A stretch of 64,000 nucleotides of DNA from Undibacterium piscinae (GCA_003970805.2 CP051152.1:3224001-3288000); one strand, 5' to 3'. Positions 8,923 to 19,098 are shown, counted from the first letter of the stretch. Made by a program: numbers and translations. The notes: a model not told the origin generated them from the sequence alone.

Positions 8923-9597
8923 TCAGGCAGCCAGCGAAGATGTCCAAGAGTCGCTGATACAGCCCTTGTTCAGGTAGATCACGCGAGTGGCATGATCAAA
9001 CAGTTGTTCATCGTGGCTGGAAATAATGCAGGTAACACCGGCACTTTGAAATGCCTTTAAGGCGCTCAAGACCTTATTGGCGTTGTCTTTGTCGAGAAAG
9101 GCGGTTGGTTCATCGGCCAGGATGATTTGCGGACGGTTCACGATGGCACGGGCAATCGCAACGCGTTGTTGCTCGCCGCCCGAAAGACTTAGCGGAAGTG
9201 CCTCTGCCTTGTCGGATAAATTCACTTTTTCCAGCGCGGTTCTGGCGCGCATTTCAGCTTCTGAACCGGAGGCACCGGTGACAATCAAGGGCAGCATGAC
9301 ATTGGCCAACACGTTCCTGTCTAGCAGTAAACCTTGACCTTGCAGGATTAAGCCGAGTTTACGGCGTAAGTAGGGCAGGCTGCCGGTCTTGAGCGTGCCT
9401 ATGTCTTGTCCATTGACGGTGACGGTGCCACTGGTCGGGCGTTCGACTCCTGCGATCATTTTCAACAGGGTAGATTTTCCCGCACCGGAAGGTCCGGCCA
9501 AAAAAACTAGTTCACCCTGAGTAATGGACAGCGAGATGTCGCGCAAGGCGAACACTTCGCGCGAGTACTCCTTGTTGACTTGCTGGAATTGAATCAT
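8923..9597 (-). CDS. ftsE: Cell division ATP-binding protein FtsE
   Basis: ABC-type ATPase that drives FtsX. It has 224 residues with Walker A GPSGAGKST near residue 36, signature LSGGEQQRVAIARA, Walker B ILADEPTAFLD and the switch His in ISSHDEQ. A normal length for FtsE. It lies 18 bases downstream of ftsY, so ftsY-ftsE-ftsX form one operon, a conserved arrangement. Confidence 0.96.
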   Translation of the reverse strand: MIQFQQVNKEYSREVFALRDISLSITQGELVFLAGPSGAGKSTLLKMIAGVERPTSGTVTVNGQDIGTLKTGSLPYLRRKLGLILQGQGLLLDRNVLANVMLPLIVTGASGSEAEMRARTALEKVNLSDKAEALPLSLSGGEQQRVAIARAIVNRPQIILADEPTAFLDKDNANKVLSALKAFQSAGVTCIISSHDEQLFDHATRVIYLNKGCISDSWTSSLAA

Positions 9598-9615
9598 GGT
9601 CGCAAATTGAGGGCG

Positions 9616-10680
9616 TTAATCAAACAGGGCGTCGACAAACTCTTGGGCATTAAAAGCCTGCAAGTCTTCGATCTGTTCACCAATTCCAATGAAGTACACC
9701 GGAATCGGGCGAATTTTAGCAATGGCCGCCAATACGCCGCCTTTGGCTGTGCCATCGAGCTTGGTGATGATCAGTCCGGTCAAATTCAGGGCCTCGTCAA
9801 ATGCTTTTACTTGTGCCAATGCGTTCTGGCCGGTATTGCCGTCAATCACTAGCAAAATCTCCTGCGGTGCGCCATCCATACCCTTGGCAATCACACGCTT
9901 GATTTTTTTTAATTCTTCCATCAGGTGCAGTTGGGTTGGCAGACGGCCGGCGGTATCGACCATCACGACATTGGTGCCACGCGCCTTGGCAGAGGCTACC
10001 GCATCAAACGCCACCGCGGCAGGATCACCGGATTCCTGAGCGATGACGGTGACATTATTTCTTTGGCCCCAGATAGTGAGTTGCTCACGCGCGGCGGCAC
10101 GGAAAGTATCGCCCGCGGCCAGTACCACCGATTGACCATGGCTTTGCAGATGCTTGGCAAGTTTGCCTATAGTCGTGGTTTTGCCGGCACCGTTGACACC
10201 GGAAATCATCATTACCAGAGGCTGATGGCGACCAAGCTCGAAGGGTTTTTGCAGAGGAGTGAGTAAATCACGCAACAGTGTCTTGAGTGCAGCCTTGACC
10301 TGCTCGGCTTCCGTCAGTTTTTCTTCCTTAACTTTTTTCTTCAGGCTATCGAGTAAAAATTGAGTCGCTTCGACACCGGCGTCTGACACCAGTAATGCCG
10401 TTTCCAGTTCGTCGTAGAGGTCGTCATCAATTTTCGCCCCGACAAACAGGGTGGTCAGGCTTGAGGATGTCTTGGCCAGGCCAGCTTTCAGGCGGCTCAG
10501 CCAGGAAGTCTTGGCGGGGGGCGTTGGTGCCGCCGACTCTAGCGCTACAGGCGCTACTGCAATCGGCGCTGCCGCTGCCGGTTCTGCAACCGGAGGCAAG
10601 GGAGCTGCTGTGATGGCGGGAATCGCTTCTGCGGGAGAAGCGGGCTCATCTTTGGGTTTTTTCTTGAAGAAGCTAAACAT
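9616..10680 (-). CDS. ftsY: Signal recognition particle receptor FtsY
   Basis: SRP-type GTPase that docks ribosome-SRP complexes at the membrane. It has 354 residues. The N-terminal A domain (1-60) is Pro/Ala-rich after the basic start MFSFFKKKPKDEP. The NG domain has G1 GVNGAGKTTTIGKLA, the AAGDTFRAAAREQL motif, DTAGRLPT and TKLDGTAKGG. First gene of the ftsYEX operon, divergent from rsmD with about 100 bases between. Confidence 0.97.
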   Translation of the reverse strand: MFSFFKKKPKDEPASPAEAIPAITAAPLPPVAEPAAAAPIAVAPVALESAAPTPPAKTSWLSRLKAGLAKTSSSLTTLFVGAKIDDDLYDELETALLVSDAGVEATQFLLDSLKKKVKEEKLTEAEQVKAALKTLLRDLLTPLQKPFELGRHQPLVMMISGVNGAGKTTTIGKLAKHLQSHGQSVVLAAGDTFRAAAREQLTIWGQRNNVTVIAQESGDPAAVAFDAVASAKARGTNVVMVDTAGRLPTQLHLMEELKKIKRVIAKGMDGAPQEILLVIDGNTGQNALAQVKAFDEALNLTGLIITKLDGTAKGGVLAAIAKIRPIPVYFIGIGEQIEDLQAFNAQEFVDALFD

Positions 10681-10782
10681 CGGGGATTTCAGTCGTTGCG
10701 GTAAGTACAGGTTAGAATGCTGCCATTCTAACAGACCCCTGTTGGTAAATTTGACTCACATTTCCAACTATATGCTACGCCC

Positions 10783-11442
10783 ATGAAAGCCAACAACAAA
10801 AAAACACCAGTTCATAGCCGCCCGTCGCATCAGGTGCGGATTATTGGCGGGATCTGGAAACGTACTCCGCTGACGGTCATTGTCGCTGAAGGCTTGCGTC
10901 CCACCCCGGATCGGGTCCGGGAAACGGTATTCAATTGGCTAAATTTTTTACTGGCCGGCGGATGGCAGGAGCAGCGTTGTCTCGATTTGTTTGCCGGTAG
11001 TGGGGCGCTTGGCTTCGAAGCTGCCAGTCGCGGCGCTTCTGAACTTACCATGGTTGAGTATCACACCCCGGCGTTTAAACAACTCGAACAGGTTAAGCAA
11101 AAATTGGGGGCGGATACCGTCACTTTGCTGCGCGCCGATGCACTGACCGTCGTCACCGGTATGGCGACGCGCCAGCAAAAGGTCGATCTGATTTTTCTTG
11201 ACCCGCCATTTGGCCAGGGGATATTGCAGAAAATTTTGCCGGTTTGCGCAAAACTGCTGAGCGCGAAAGGTTTGCTTTATGTTGAGGCGGAGCACTCTTT
11301 AATTATTGATGATAAAACGCAAGAGAAACCGGATTGGCTGGAGGGTTGGGAGATCATTCGTGCCGATCAGGCCGGCAGTGTGTACTTTCATATACTGCAA
11401 CGCAGCAATTTGGTGCATGATATGCCAGAAATTCAGGCATAA
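10783..11442 (+). CDS. rsmD: 16S rRNA (guanine-966-N2)-methyltransferase RsmD
   Basis: Methylates G966 of 16S rRNA using SAM. The N-terminus VRIIGGIWKRTPL is typical, followed by RPTPDRVRETVFNWL, the SAM-binding loop DLFAGSGALGFEAASRGA, and the catalytic motif DPPF near residue 144. It has 219 residues, slightly longer than the usual 190-200 because of a basic N-terminal extension (MKANNKKTPVHSRPSH) and a short C-terminal tail. coaD follows 54 bases later, the common pair. Confidence 0.94.
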   Translation: MKANNKKTPVHSRPSHQVRIIGGIWKRTPLTVIVAEGLRPTPDRVRETVFNWLNFLLAGGWQEQRCLDLFAGSGALGFEAASRGASELTMVEYHTPAFKQLEQVKQKLGADTVTLLRADALTVVTGMATRQQKVDLIFLDPPFGQGILQKILPVCAKLLSAKGLLYVEAEHSLIIDDKTQEKPDWLEGWEIIRADQAGSVYFHILQRSNLVHDMPEIQA

Positions 11443-11496
11443 TGCCCGATCGTATTGATGCATATTCATATTTGAGAAGTGAATAAGGGAGCAAAG

Positions 11497-11988
11497 ATGG
11501 TCACAGCCGTATATCCGGGAACATTCGATCCGTTGACTCGTGGTCACGAAGATTTGGTGCGTCGCGCCTCAGGTCTTTTTGATACCTTGGTCGTTGGTGT
11601 GGCAGACAGCAAGAATAAAAAGCCTTTTTTCTCGCTGGAAGAACGTCTGACTATCGCCAATGAAGTATTGGGGCATTACCCTAATGTTCGCGTGGAAAGT
11701 TTTTCAGGATTGCTGAAAGATTTTGTCCGTAAGAATGATGCTCGGGTGATTGTGCGTGGTTTACGTGCAGTATCTGATTTTGAGTATGAATTTCAGATGG
11801 CAGGTATGAACCGTTATCTGTTGCCGGATGTCGAGACCCTGTTTCTGACGCCTTCGGACCAATATCAGTTTATTTCCGGTACCATAGTGCGCGAAATCGC
11901 CATGTTTGGCGGAGATGTATCAAAATTTGTGTTTCCTTCCGTCGATAAATGGCTCAAGCAAAAAGTGGCGGCCGCGGAAGAAAATTAA
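11497..11988 (+). CDS. coaD: Phosphopantetheine adenylyltransferase
   Basis: Transfers AMP from ATP to 4'-phosphopantetheine, the fourth step of coenzyme A synthesis. The ATG at 11497 is preferred over an in-frame GTG at 11479 because AAGGGAG sits correctly before it and [17 protein letters not shown] is the family N-terminus. The length of 163 residues is typical. The nucleotide-binding TRGH motif is near residue 16 and ISGTIVREI near residue 128. Confidence 0.96.
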   Translation: MVTAVYPGTFDPLTRGHEDLVRRASGLFDTLVVGVADSKNKKPFFSLEERLTIANEVLGHYPNVRVESFSGLLKDFVRKNDARVIVRGLRAVSDFEYEFQMAGMNRYLLPDVETLFLTPSDQYQFISGTIVREIAMFGGDVSKFVFPSVDKWLKQKVAAAEEN

Positions 11989-12043
11989 GTGCCGTTCGTG
12001 GTCTGGTATCGGTGATGCCAGGCTGCTTTAATACAAGAAATGA

Positions 12044-12328
<285 letters not shown>

Positions 12329-12338
12329 TCCGTCTCAA

Positions 12339-13493
12339 TTAGTTTGCCAGACAGACCCGGTTGCGCCCTTGTTGTTTCGCTTCATACAGGGCGCGATCCG
12401 CATTCCATAGTAGTTCAGCGGCGATCATCTCCATATCTCCATGATTGCCGGATGCCACTAACGTCGCGATACCTATCGATATCGTGCTATTGCATACTCC
12501 CGTCATGCTGAGGAAAAATGGCTGGCCGGCGATACTCAGGCGTATCCGCTCGGCGACCTGCGCCGCAGCCTGCTGATCAGTATTCACCAGCAGTACGACA
12601 AACTCTTCTCCGCCGAAACGCCCCAGAGTATCGCTTAGGCGTAACTCAGCCTTGATTCTGCTGGCAACCTCTTTCAATACGTCATCCCCGCTTTGATGGC
12701 CATATTGGTCATTGACCTGCTTGAAAAAATCGATATCCAGATACATGCATGAAATACTGTATTGCTGACGGCGTGCGCGACCGATTTCTTCCAGCATCCT
12801 GCGTTCCACATTGCGCCGGTTGCTGACATTGGTGAGCGGATCGGTCAGGCCTATATAGGTCAGTCGTTCATGATTGATGACGTTTTCCAGGCAGGTAGCG
12901 ATGATGAAACCCATTTGCTCGATAAAATCGGTCGCCATGTTGGCGGTGAAGCGGGAGGCATGAAAACTTCCCAGATTGAGACAGCCGATCAGGCGGTTCA
13001 GCCGTATTAGCGGGACGATGGCGACACTAACCGGCTTTTTGACGCAAGTCGAGAAAAACGAACCATGCTGCTTAGCGGAGTAGCGGCCGAGTACAGGTTT
13101 GTTTTTGGTATGCGGTGGCAAGGCCAGTTCGGTCTCATTGGCGACAAACATGAGCTGCGGGAAGTCGCTCAGGTCAAGGCTAAGATCTTGCAGGATGGAA
13201 CGTAAATTACTTTGATGGTCAATCAGGGTCAGGCTGACTACATCCAGATCGGAACTGGTTGGCAGTGTACTAAAAATAGTGTCTATGAGTTCGCGAAAGC
13301 TGCTGGCACCTATCAGTTCCAGATTGAAACTCTGATGGCGCGACATGATGCGTTGATTGTGGTGCGCCTGTTTGAGGAACTCGTGCATTTGCTCGCGTAG
13401 CATGCGGTTTTCTTCGGCCAATTCCTGATTCGCCATAGCGAGTGCCGCTTCAGTAAGCGCTGGTGTGACTAGCGTATCCATTTTGCCTTTCAT
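12339..13493 (-). CDS. Diguanylate cyclase with N-terminal DUF484/GAF-like sensor domain
   Basis: Makes the second messenger c-di-GMP from two GTP. A coiled-coil start (QELAEENRMLREQMHEFLKQ) leads to a DUF484/GAF-like domain at about residues 45-210, then a GGDEF domain from about 215. The active-site motif is GGEEF in RFGGEEFVVLL, so the enzyme should be active, and RLSD five residues before it is an RxxD inhibitory site. DPLTNVSNRRN and DIDFFKQVNDQYGH are intact. No membrane helix, so a cytoplasmic sensor. The ATG at 13493 is chosen; a TTG at 13511 would add six residues. Confidence 0.93.
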   Translation of the reverse strand: MKGKMDTLVTPALTEAALAMANQELAEENRMLREQMHEFLKQAHHNQRIMSRHQSFNLELIGASSFRELIDTIFSTLPTSSDLDVVSLTLIDHQSNLRSILQDLSLDLSDFPQLMFVANETELALPPHTKNKPVLGRYSAKQHGSFFSTCVKKPVSVAIVPLIRLNRLIGCLNLGSFHASRFTANMATDFIEQMGFIIATCLENVINHERLTYIGLTDPLTNVSNRRNVERRMLEEIGRARRQQYSISCMYLDIDFFKQVNDQYGHQSGDDVLKEVASRIKAELRLSDTLGRFGGEEFVVLLVNTDQQAAAQVAERIRLSIAGQPFFLSMTGVCNSTISIGIATLVASGNHGDMEMIAAELLWNADRALYEAKQQGRNRVCLAN

Positions 13494-13548
13494 GTGCGAT
13501 TCGCATTCCAAGCTAAACCCAGGCTTATATCGAAAACTGTCATAAATA

Positions 13549-14161
13549 TCAAAAAGCCAGCTGTAATTCTAGCTCATCGCCAAGACTCATAGTTTGACCC
13601 AGACCCTGGACGATGATGGTATTCATGCCAAACGTGACCGCGCCATCTAGTAAGGGGTTGCTACGGTAGTGCTGCAGTATATCGACCGGGTTAGGGCCAA
13701 CTTCTGCCGTACTTTGATCCACTGCCGGCACCGGACAGCGCGGGCAGGGCTTGACTGGCTTGAGACGGATATTCTGGCCACCAAGCCTGCTGCTGTCGAT
13801 GAGCAGCACTTCGGCATAATCCTCTTCGAATGCCTCCACCCCAGAAATCACAAGATTTGGCCTGAAGCGATTCATGGGAATTGGATTACGCCCCTGCGCC
13901 TGCAATTTCTGGTTTAAGTCTGCCAGCGAGGCTTCGGAAATAAGCAGGATAGGATAACCATCAGAAAACAGCGCCGGCACTTTGATATCGCCCGTCCATT
14001 TCGGATTGGCATAGCGTTGCGCCGTCGGATGGCTGCGTACCAATCTGCAGTTCATGCCCAGGAAGCGGCTGATCCAGTCTGCTGCGGGCTCGCCGCATCT
14101 GGCATACGGTCATCCCGACTTTACTTGTATGCTGTTGGCGTTCGGGCGGCTTGCACCCTTG
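13549..14161 (-). pseudogene. MOSC domain protein, 5' end missing
   Basis: MOSC proteins carry sulfur or bind molybdenum cofactor. The intact part from ATG 14055 (168 residues) has [42 protein letters not shown] and CPRCPVPAVD, whose Cys is the conserved one. The same frame continues upstream as [14 protein letters not shown], which is MOSC N-domain sequence. Before that are a local frame disturbance (DDRMPDA readable in another frame) and about 16 codons that look like the N-domain. Then the sequence turns into ychF. Roughly the first 95 residues are absent, so this is a fragment created by a deletion or a misassembly. Confidence 0.8.
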
Positions 14162-15264
14162 AAGTTCTCCCGCATGAATGATGTAGTCGTCAAACGCGAT
14201 GGTCTGGGCGCGGATGAAACCGCGTTCGAAGTCGGTGTGGATCACGCCAGCCGCTTGCGGGCCGGTGTCGCCGATGTGGATGGTCCAGGCGCGTACTTCC
14301 TTGACGCAATCGGCACCAAGCTCAATGTGAGTCTTCGAGGTAGGTTTGACGCCATTTTTCTTGCTGGCTGATTCGCGGCGCACATCAGCAGCTTGTACTG
14401 CGGCTCCCCGGCGGTGAAGTAGGTTTGCAGACCGAGCAGCTTGTAGGCGGCGCGGATCAGGCGATCCAGGCCAGGCTCTTCCATGCCCATATCAGCCAAA
14501 AACTCGGCTTTGTCGGCATCTTCCAGATCGGCGATTTCGGACTCTATCGAAGCGCAGATGGCAACGATAGGCGCGTTTTGCGTGGCTGCGTAGGCGGTCA
14601 GCTGATCCAGCAATGGATTATTGGTGAAGCCGCTGTCAGAGACGTTGGCGACATACATGGCTGGCTTGGCGGTGATCAGGCACATAGGCTTGAGCAGAGC
14701 CATTTCATCGGCATCCAGACCCATAGCGCGTACCGGCTTGGCATCGTTCAGCGCTGGCAGGATACGTTCTAAAATCTCGACCAGTTTGGCCGCATCTTTA
14801 TCGCCGGAACGGGATTTCTTGTTTTCGCGATGGATGGCTTTTTCTACCGCGCCCATATCGGCCAGGCACAATTCGGTCTGGATTACTTCGATATCGTCGA
14901 GCGGGCTGACCTTGCCGGCAACGTGGATCACGTTGTCGTCTTCAAAGCAGCGCACCACGTTGACGATCGCATCGGTTTCGCGGATGTGGGCCAAGAATTG
15001 GTTACCCAGGCCTTCGCCTTTGGAGGCACCGGCGACCAGGCCTGCGATATCGACGAATTCGACGATGGCGTTCTGGACACGCTCAGGCTTGACGATGGCA
15101 GACAGTTGCGCCAGACGCGGATCTGGTACTTCGACCACGCCGACGTTAGGTTCTATCGTGCAGAAAGGGTAGTTTTCTGCCGGAATGCCCGCTTTAGTCA
15201 GGGCATTGAAGAGGGTAGATTTGCCGACGTTAGGCAGGCCGACGATGCCGCATTGGAGACTCAT
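14162..15264 (-). pseudogene. ychF: Redox-regulated ATPase YchF, frameshifted, with an inserted segment and missing C-terminus
   Basis: Obg-family P-loop protein that binds ribosomes and prefers ATP. Residues 1-280 are normal: [42 protein letters not shown]. Normally VKEVRAW follows at once. Here about 36 extra codons lie between. One added G in the run at 14406-14409 makes the insert an open frame ([19 protein letters not shown] onward to [13 protein letters not shown]). The TGS domain then reads on to [11 protein letters not shown] and stops matching; the usual last 30 or so residues (ending DGDVLNFLFNV in relatives) are absent and MOSC sequence follows. As written, the frame from the start ends at 14242. 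Confidence 0.82.
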
Positions 15265-15305
15265 GGTGATCTTTTTAAAAAGGAAACTGCAAGAAAATAC
15301 GTAAA

Positions 15306-16706
15306 TTAACCCGCTATTTTACCGGAACTGGCCGCAAAGCTGATCTTTCTTAATGAAAGCCTCTGTAAAAAAGCGACTAGCAGCAGTGCCGCCACGGTCA
15401 GACCGAACACCAGACCTATCCAGAAACCATCGGCTGCCATAGGTTGTTGCGGTCGCCATGGCATCCATTCCGGCAACATGCCCAAGCCCAGCGCACAGCC
15501 TATCGGTAAGGCAAAACCATAAAACGCCATCAGGTGGATCAGCATAGGCGTGCGGGTTACCTTGTAGCCGCGGATCGCGCATGAAGCCGATACCTGGGTG
15601 GCATCGGACAATTGGAAGATGGCGGCAAACAGCAATAAGCTGGCGGCCATTTCCTGTACTGCGGCATCCGAGGTGTAGGCGGCGGCAATCTGATAGCGGA
15701 AAATTGCGATAAAGACGGCAGAGAGCACCGCAAAGCCGAGCGACAGTCCGACCCCGACTAGTGAAACAAAGCGCGCTCTGATCACATCGCCTTCGCCCAG
15801 AGTTTGGCCGACCCGCGTGGTCAGCGCAATGCCCAGGCTAAGCGGCACCATGAATACCAGGGACGAGAAATTGAGCGCGATCTGATTGGCTGATACCGGC
15901 ACGATGCCAAAGCGCGCCACCAGCAAGCCGACCGCGCAAAATGCCGAGACTTCGGCAAAATAGGTTACGCCTATCGGCAAACCTATGCGCAGCATCGAGC
16001 GGATCTCCGGCCAGTGCGGCGCTTCCTTGTGGGTAAACGGGAAGGTTTGCTGATACACGGGTGCCCGGTGTGTCCACCATAGCATGGCGCCTAGCATCAG
16101 CCATAGGCCCAGTCCGGTGGCCACCGCGCAACCGGTCGCGCCCAATTGCGGGAAACCCCAGTGACCATAGATCAGCAGCCAATTGACCACAATATTAAAA
16201 CCAAGACCGAGCAGGGCGATCACCATCACCGGTTTGGTCTGGTTGATGCTGGTGGTGTAGCCGTACAGCGCGCGGTACATGGCAAAGGCTGGCATCCCTA
16301 TGCTGATCACATGCACGAATTGCGCAGCCTTGGCATGTACGCCGGGATCAAGCTGCAGGTAGTCAAATACTAAGGTGGATAGATTGAGTAGCAGACAGGC
16401 GATCAGGCCGACCCCGGCCGCCATCCACATCGATTGCCGCATGATGTGCGGAATCCGTTCAAACTTGGCGGCACCGACTTCGTGCGCGACCACCGCGTTA
16501 ATCGCGATCATGATGCCCATCACCGTGACCAAAACGATAGTCCATAGCGATGCGCCCAGCGCCACTGCCGCCAGATCTTCGGCGCTTAAGTGGCCGGTCA
16601 TGGCGACGTCGGCGACTGACATGCCGACCGTGGCGAGCTGGCCGATCAGGACGGGCCAGGCGAGTTGCCACAATGCGGCGGCTTCGGTGCGGATTTTGGT
16701 TTTCAT
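15306..16706 (-). CDS. MATE family multidrug efflux transporter (NorM type)
   Basis: Cation-coupled exporter of drugs and cationic compounds, twelve membrane helices. The ATG at 16706 gives 466 residues beginning [20 protein letters not shown]; an in-frame ATG at 16739 adds 11 residues and cannot be excluded. MATE marks are [21 protein letters not shown] (two fused conserved pieces), the repeat region [16 protein letters not shown] in the second half, and [13 protein letters not shown]. Downstream of nothing obvious in function; it is divergent from the PilJ-domain gene and convergent with none. Confidence 0.92.
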   Translation of the reverse strand: MKTKIRTEAAALWQLAWPVLIGQLATVGMSVADVAMTGHLSAEDLAAVALGASLWTIVLVTVMGIMIAINAVVAHEVGAAKFERIPHIMRQSMWMAAGVGLIACLLLNLSTLVFDYLQLDPGVHAKAAQFVHVISIGMPAFAMYRALYGYTTSINQTKPVMVIALLGLGFNIVVNWLLIYGHWGFPQLGATGCAVATGLGLWLMLGAMLWWTHRAPVYQQTFPFTHKEAPHWPEIRSMLRIGLPIGVTYFAEVSAFCAVGLLVARFGIVPVSANQIALNFSSLVFMVPLSLGIALTTRVGQTLGEGDVIRARFVSLVGVGLSLGFAVLSAVFIAIFRYQIAAAYTSDAAVQEMAASLLLFAAIFQLSDATQVSASCAIRGYKVTRTPMLIHLMAFYGFALPIGCALGLGMLPEWMPWRPQQPMAADGFWIGLVFGLTVAALLLVAFLQRLSLRKISFAASSGKIAG

Positions 16707-16865
16707 GCGAAGGTGCTGAGTTGACTTAAAGCTGGACATGCATCTTAACCGATATGCATCCATTTGGTGCATGAAGGCAAATCTACATAGGAACAAGATT
16801 TGCTTATGGGAAAGGAGATAGCAAACTACGCAGCAACTCACCAGTCGATTAAATAAGGAGTCAAT

Positions 16866-17675
16866 ATGCATTGCACAGCCAACCGCAGGACATTTTTGAT
16901 ACGCGGCAGCGTACTGATAGCCGGCACTTCGCTGATGTCACTGGCTTTCGCCAAAATCGAGGACATCAATGACGCCATCAATAAGTCGGGGCGGCAACGC
17001 ATGTTGTCGCAGCGTTTAACCAAGGCTTATTTGCAAATGGGGCAGGGCGTCGCCCCGGAGGCTTCACGCAAGATACTGGCGGCATCAATCGTTACTTTTG
17101 AAAATCAGCTCACCGAACTGAGCGCCTTTGCGCCGACCGCCGAAAACAAGCAGGTGTTACAGACGATGGAAAAGAACTGGAGCACGTATAAAACCCTGTT
17201 GAGCACCACCGAGCCCAATCCGGGTGCAGCGCGCAACCTGATGCTGCAAAGCGATGAGATGCTGGCGCTGGCGCAAACCGCGACCGTGCAGCTGGAAAAG
17301 CACTCCGGTACCAGCAGCGGCAAACTGGTGAATATCGCCGGACGCCAGCGCATGCTGTCGCAACGCATGGCGAAATACTATCAAGCCTTGCAATGGGGCG
17401 TGGCACCGCCCGATGGCATCGCCAAACTCGATCTTGCCCGCAAGGACTTCGTGGCTGGCATGGCGCTACTCAGCGCAGCGCCTGCTAATACGGCAAAAAT
17501 ACAAGAGGGACTAGCACTGGTGCAGCAGCAGTGGCTATTTTTTGATCATGCCTTGCAGCAGTTCGGCGAAGCCTCTGCCGGCAAGCAACTCTTACTTAGT
17601 AACGTTGCCACTAGCAGCGAGCGGATACTCGAAGTGATGGATGGGGTAACCGCGTTGTACCAAAAACTTGCCTGA
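16866..17675 (+). CDS. Stand-alone protein with two PilJ-type (type IV pili MCP N-terminal) domains, Tat-type signal
   Basis: A 269-residue exported protein with no signalling domain. The N-terminus NRRTFLIRGSVLIAGTSLM has an RRxFL twin-arginine motif before a hydrophobic stretch that ends LAFA. Two copies of the PilJ-type domain follow, each beginning with the same core: SGRQRMLSQRLTKAY near residue 41 and AGRQRMLSQRMAKYY near residue 157. PilJ domains are helical ligand sensors, usually fused to a chemoreceptor or kinase; here the sensor is free, so it may bind a ligand for another protein. TAAGGAG lies before the ATG. Function is inferred only from domains. Confidence 0.85.
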   Translation: MHCTANRRTFLIRGSVLIAGTSLMSLAFAKIEDINDAINKSGRQRMLSQRLTKAYLQMGQGVAPEASRKILAASIVTFENQLTELSAFAPTAENKQVLQTMEKNWSTYKTLLSTTEPNPGAARNLMLQSDEMLALAQTATVQLEKHSGTSSGKLVNIAGRQRMLSQRMAKYYQALQWGVAPPDGIAKLDLARKDFVAGMALLSAAPANTAKIQEGLALVQQQWLFFDHALQQFGEASAGKQLLLSNVATSSERILEVMDGVTALYQKLA

Positions 17676-17721
17676 AGAAATTTGATGACAGACTGCCCAT
17701 AGTTTGAAAGCTCAAAAACAC

Positions 17722-17760
17722 CCCTGCCAGCAGGCAGCATTCATGCGCCTGGTGGCAGGG
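17722..17760. terminator. Stem-loop after the PilJ-domain gene
   Basis: CCCTGCCA pairs with TGGCAGGG and the stem continues inward (CAGGC with GCCTG) after one mismatch, around an ATTCAT-centred loop. There is no T tract beside it. It is the main structure in the 263-base gap between this gene and the convergent patatin gene; nothing else is recognised there. Confidence 0.5.
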
Positions 17761-17938
17761 TATGCCTGCAAACCCGCATGGATATTGTGCGCTGGGCCAG
17801 GTGTTTTTCACAAACTTGACGTGTCATTCTTCAATTTGCGGAGAGGACGAGGGCAAATAGACGTGTAAACAAGAACGAAAAATCTGCGCCTTTGCGGAAA
17901 AAGCTTTTTATCATTGATGGTGAACAGTTGCTTTGAAA

Positions 17939-19054
17939 CTAAAAATTCAGCGGTTTGACGGTTGCCATGTCAGGTTTTGCTACAAAGGCTGCGAAGGCTT
18001 CGGCCAGTCTGGCGCTGGCGCTGATCGCCAGTTTCCAGTTGCGTATGCGTGCCTCGTGGTCTATGCCGTAGTGAAAAAAATCGGTGCGATCCGGTAGCTT
18101 GGCGCGCGGTAGCGTGCGTATGAAACTAGCCGATGGCGATAGCATAATCAGGTTGTCTAGCCAACTGGCGTGCGCGCCCTTGCCGGCACGCCGCCATGGC
18201 AGGCTCTTGTCCAGCCAGCCGGGGATGATGTGATCGGCAAAGTGCGGATATAGCACCAGACCGGCACCGGCTCCGGCACCGTGAGTGTCTTGCATTTGTG
18301 CGTAAGGAAAATCGAGGTGGTAGTCGATCATGCCGCCATCCCAGTAAGTGCCGGATGGGGTGCCGGCGATCTGGCGTACCGGCTCCATGATCAGGGGCAG
18401 GGTGCCTGAGGCCAGTAAAGACGGCAGTAAATTTTCAGTGCTGAGCGCCGCAAAATCGGTCTGGAAGGCATCGAAATGATTCGGCATCCAGGCCAGCGTA
18501 TCGCGGCTGTCACCGATCACCACGCGTGTCATATGGCGCGCCAGATGCTTGCGTGCGCCCAGGTTGGCCAGCGCGGCGCTGGCAAAGCCCAGCTTGGTGC
18601 TCAGTTCGCTTTGTGGCGCTTGCAAGCGGCCACGTCCGCGTACCGCCAGCACATGCAGGCGCTGCGTCGGATGCGTGAGAATTTCCTGTTCGTGACCACC
18701 GACGAATCCGTGCAGTAAGCCGAGAATTTCTTGCGTCACGCGCGCCGGACTCGGCTTGGCCGGATAGCGCTGCCCGCAATACAAATCTGCCAGCCGCTGA
18801 AATGCCGCCACCGGGTCAGTATGGCAAGCGGCCGCCATGCGCCACGAACCTATCGATGCACCGAGCAGGCTACGTTGGCGCGGCGCGCCAGGCAGCCACT
18901 CGCCAAACAAGTATTGATCCAGTCCTTGCAAGATCAAACCCTTGGGGCCGCCCGCCGCCGCCGGTATCACGGCCACGTCTTGGGCTTGCAAGCCGTGTTG
19001 GCGCAAATGCGCCATGGCGGTTTTTCCAGCGTGGATGTGTAATGGCGAGCTCAT
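17939..19054 (-). CDS. Patatin-like phospholipase
   Basis: Predicted serine-Asp dyad lipid acyl hydrolase, 371 residues. It has the oxyanion loop AAGGPKGLILQGL near residue 33, the nucleophile elbow GASIGSW (GxSxG) near residue 65, and the catalytic Asp in YWDGGMIDYH near residue 240. No signal peptide, so probably cytoplasmic. It stands alone on the minus strand 45 bases downstream of pth, possibly in one transcript with it. Substrate unknown. Confidence 0.9.
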   Translation of the reverse strand: MSSPLHIHAGKTAMAHLRQHGLQAQDVAVIPAAAGGPKGLILQGLDQYLFGEWLPGAPRQRSLLGASIGSWRMAAACHTDPVAAFQRLADLYCGQRYPAKPSPARVTQEILGLLHGFVGGHEQEILTHPTQRLHVLAVRGRGRLQAPQSELSTKLGFASAALANLGARKHLARHMTRVVIGDSRDTLAWMPNHFDAFQTDFAALSTENLLPSLLASGTLPLIMEPVRQIAGTPSGTYWDGGMIDYHLDFPYAQMQDTHGAGAGAGLVLYPHFADHIIPGWLDKSLPWRRAGKGAHASWLDNLIMLSPSASFIRTLPRAKLPDRTDFFHYGIDHEARIRNWKLAISASARLAEAFAAFVAKPDMATVKPLNF

Positions 19055-19056
19055 GC

Positions 19057-19088
19057 TGATTGTTTGATTGTTTGATTGTTTGATTGTT
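19057..19088. repeat. Four tandem copies of an 8-base unit
   Basis: TGATTGTT is repeated four times exactly, directly upstream of the patatin start and just after the pth stop. Such a tract can vary in copy number and could alter spacing of a promoter or leader here. The repeat is seen directly; any effect is inference. Confidence 0.8.
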
Positions 19089-19098
19089 TGGTGATTGA

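Noticed and set aside
13961..14383. Minus-strand open frame that could be taken as a new protein
   Set aside because: Its first half is YchF TGS-domain sequence and its second half is MOSC sequence out of frame; it is a product of the junction and the frameshift.
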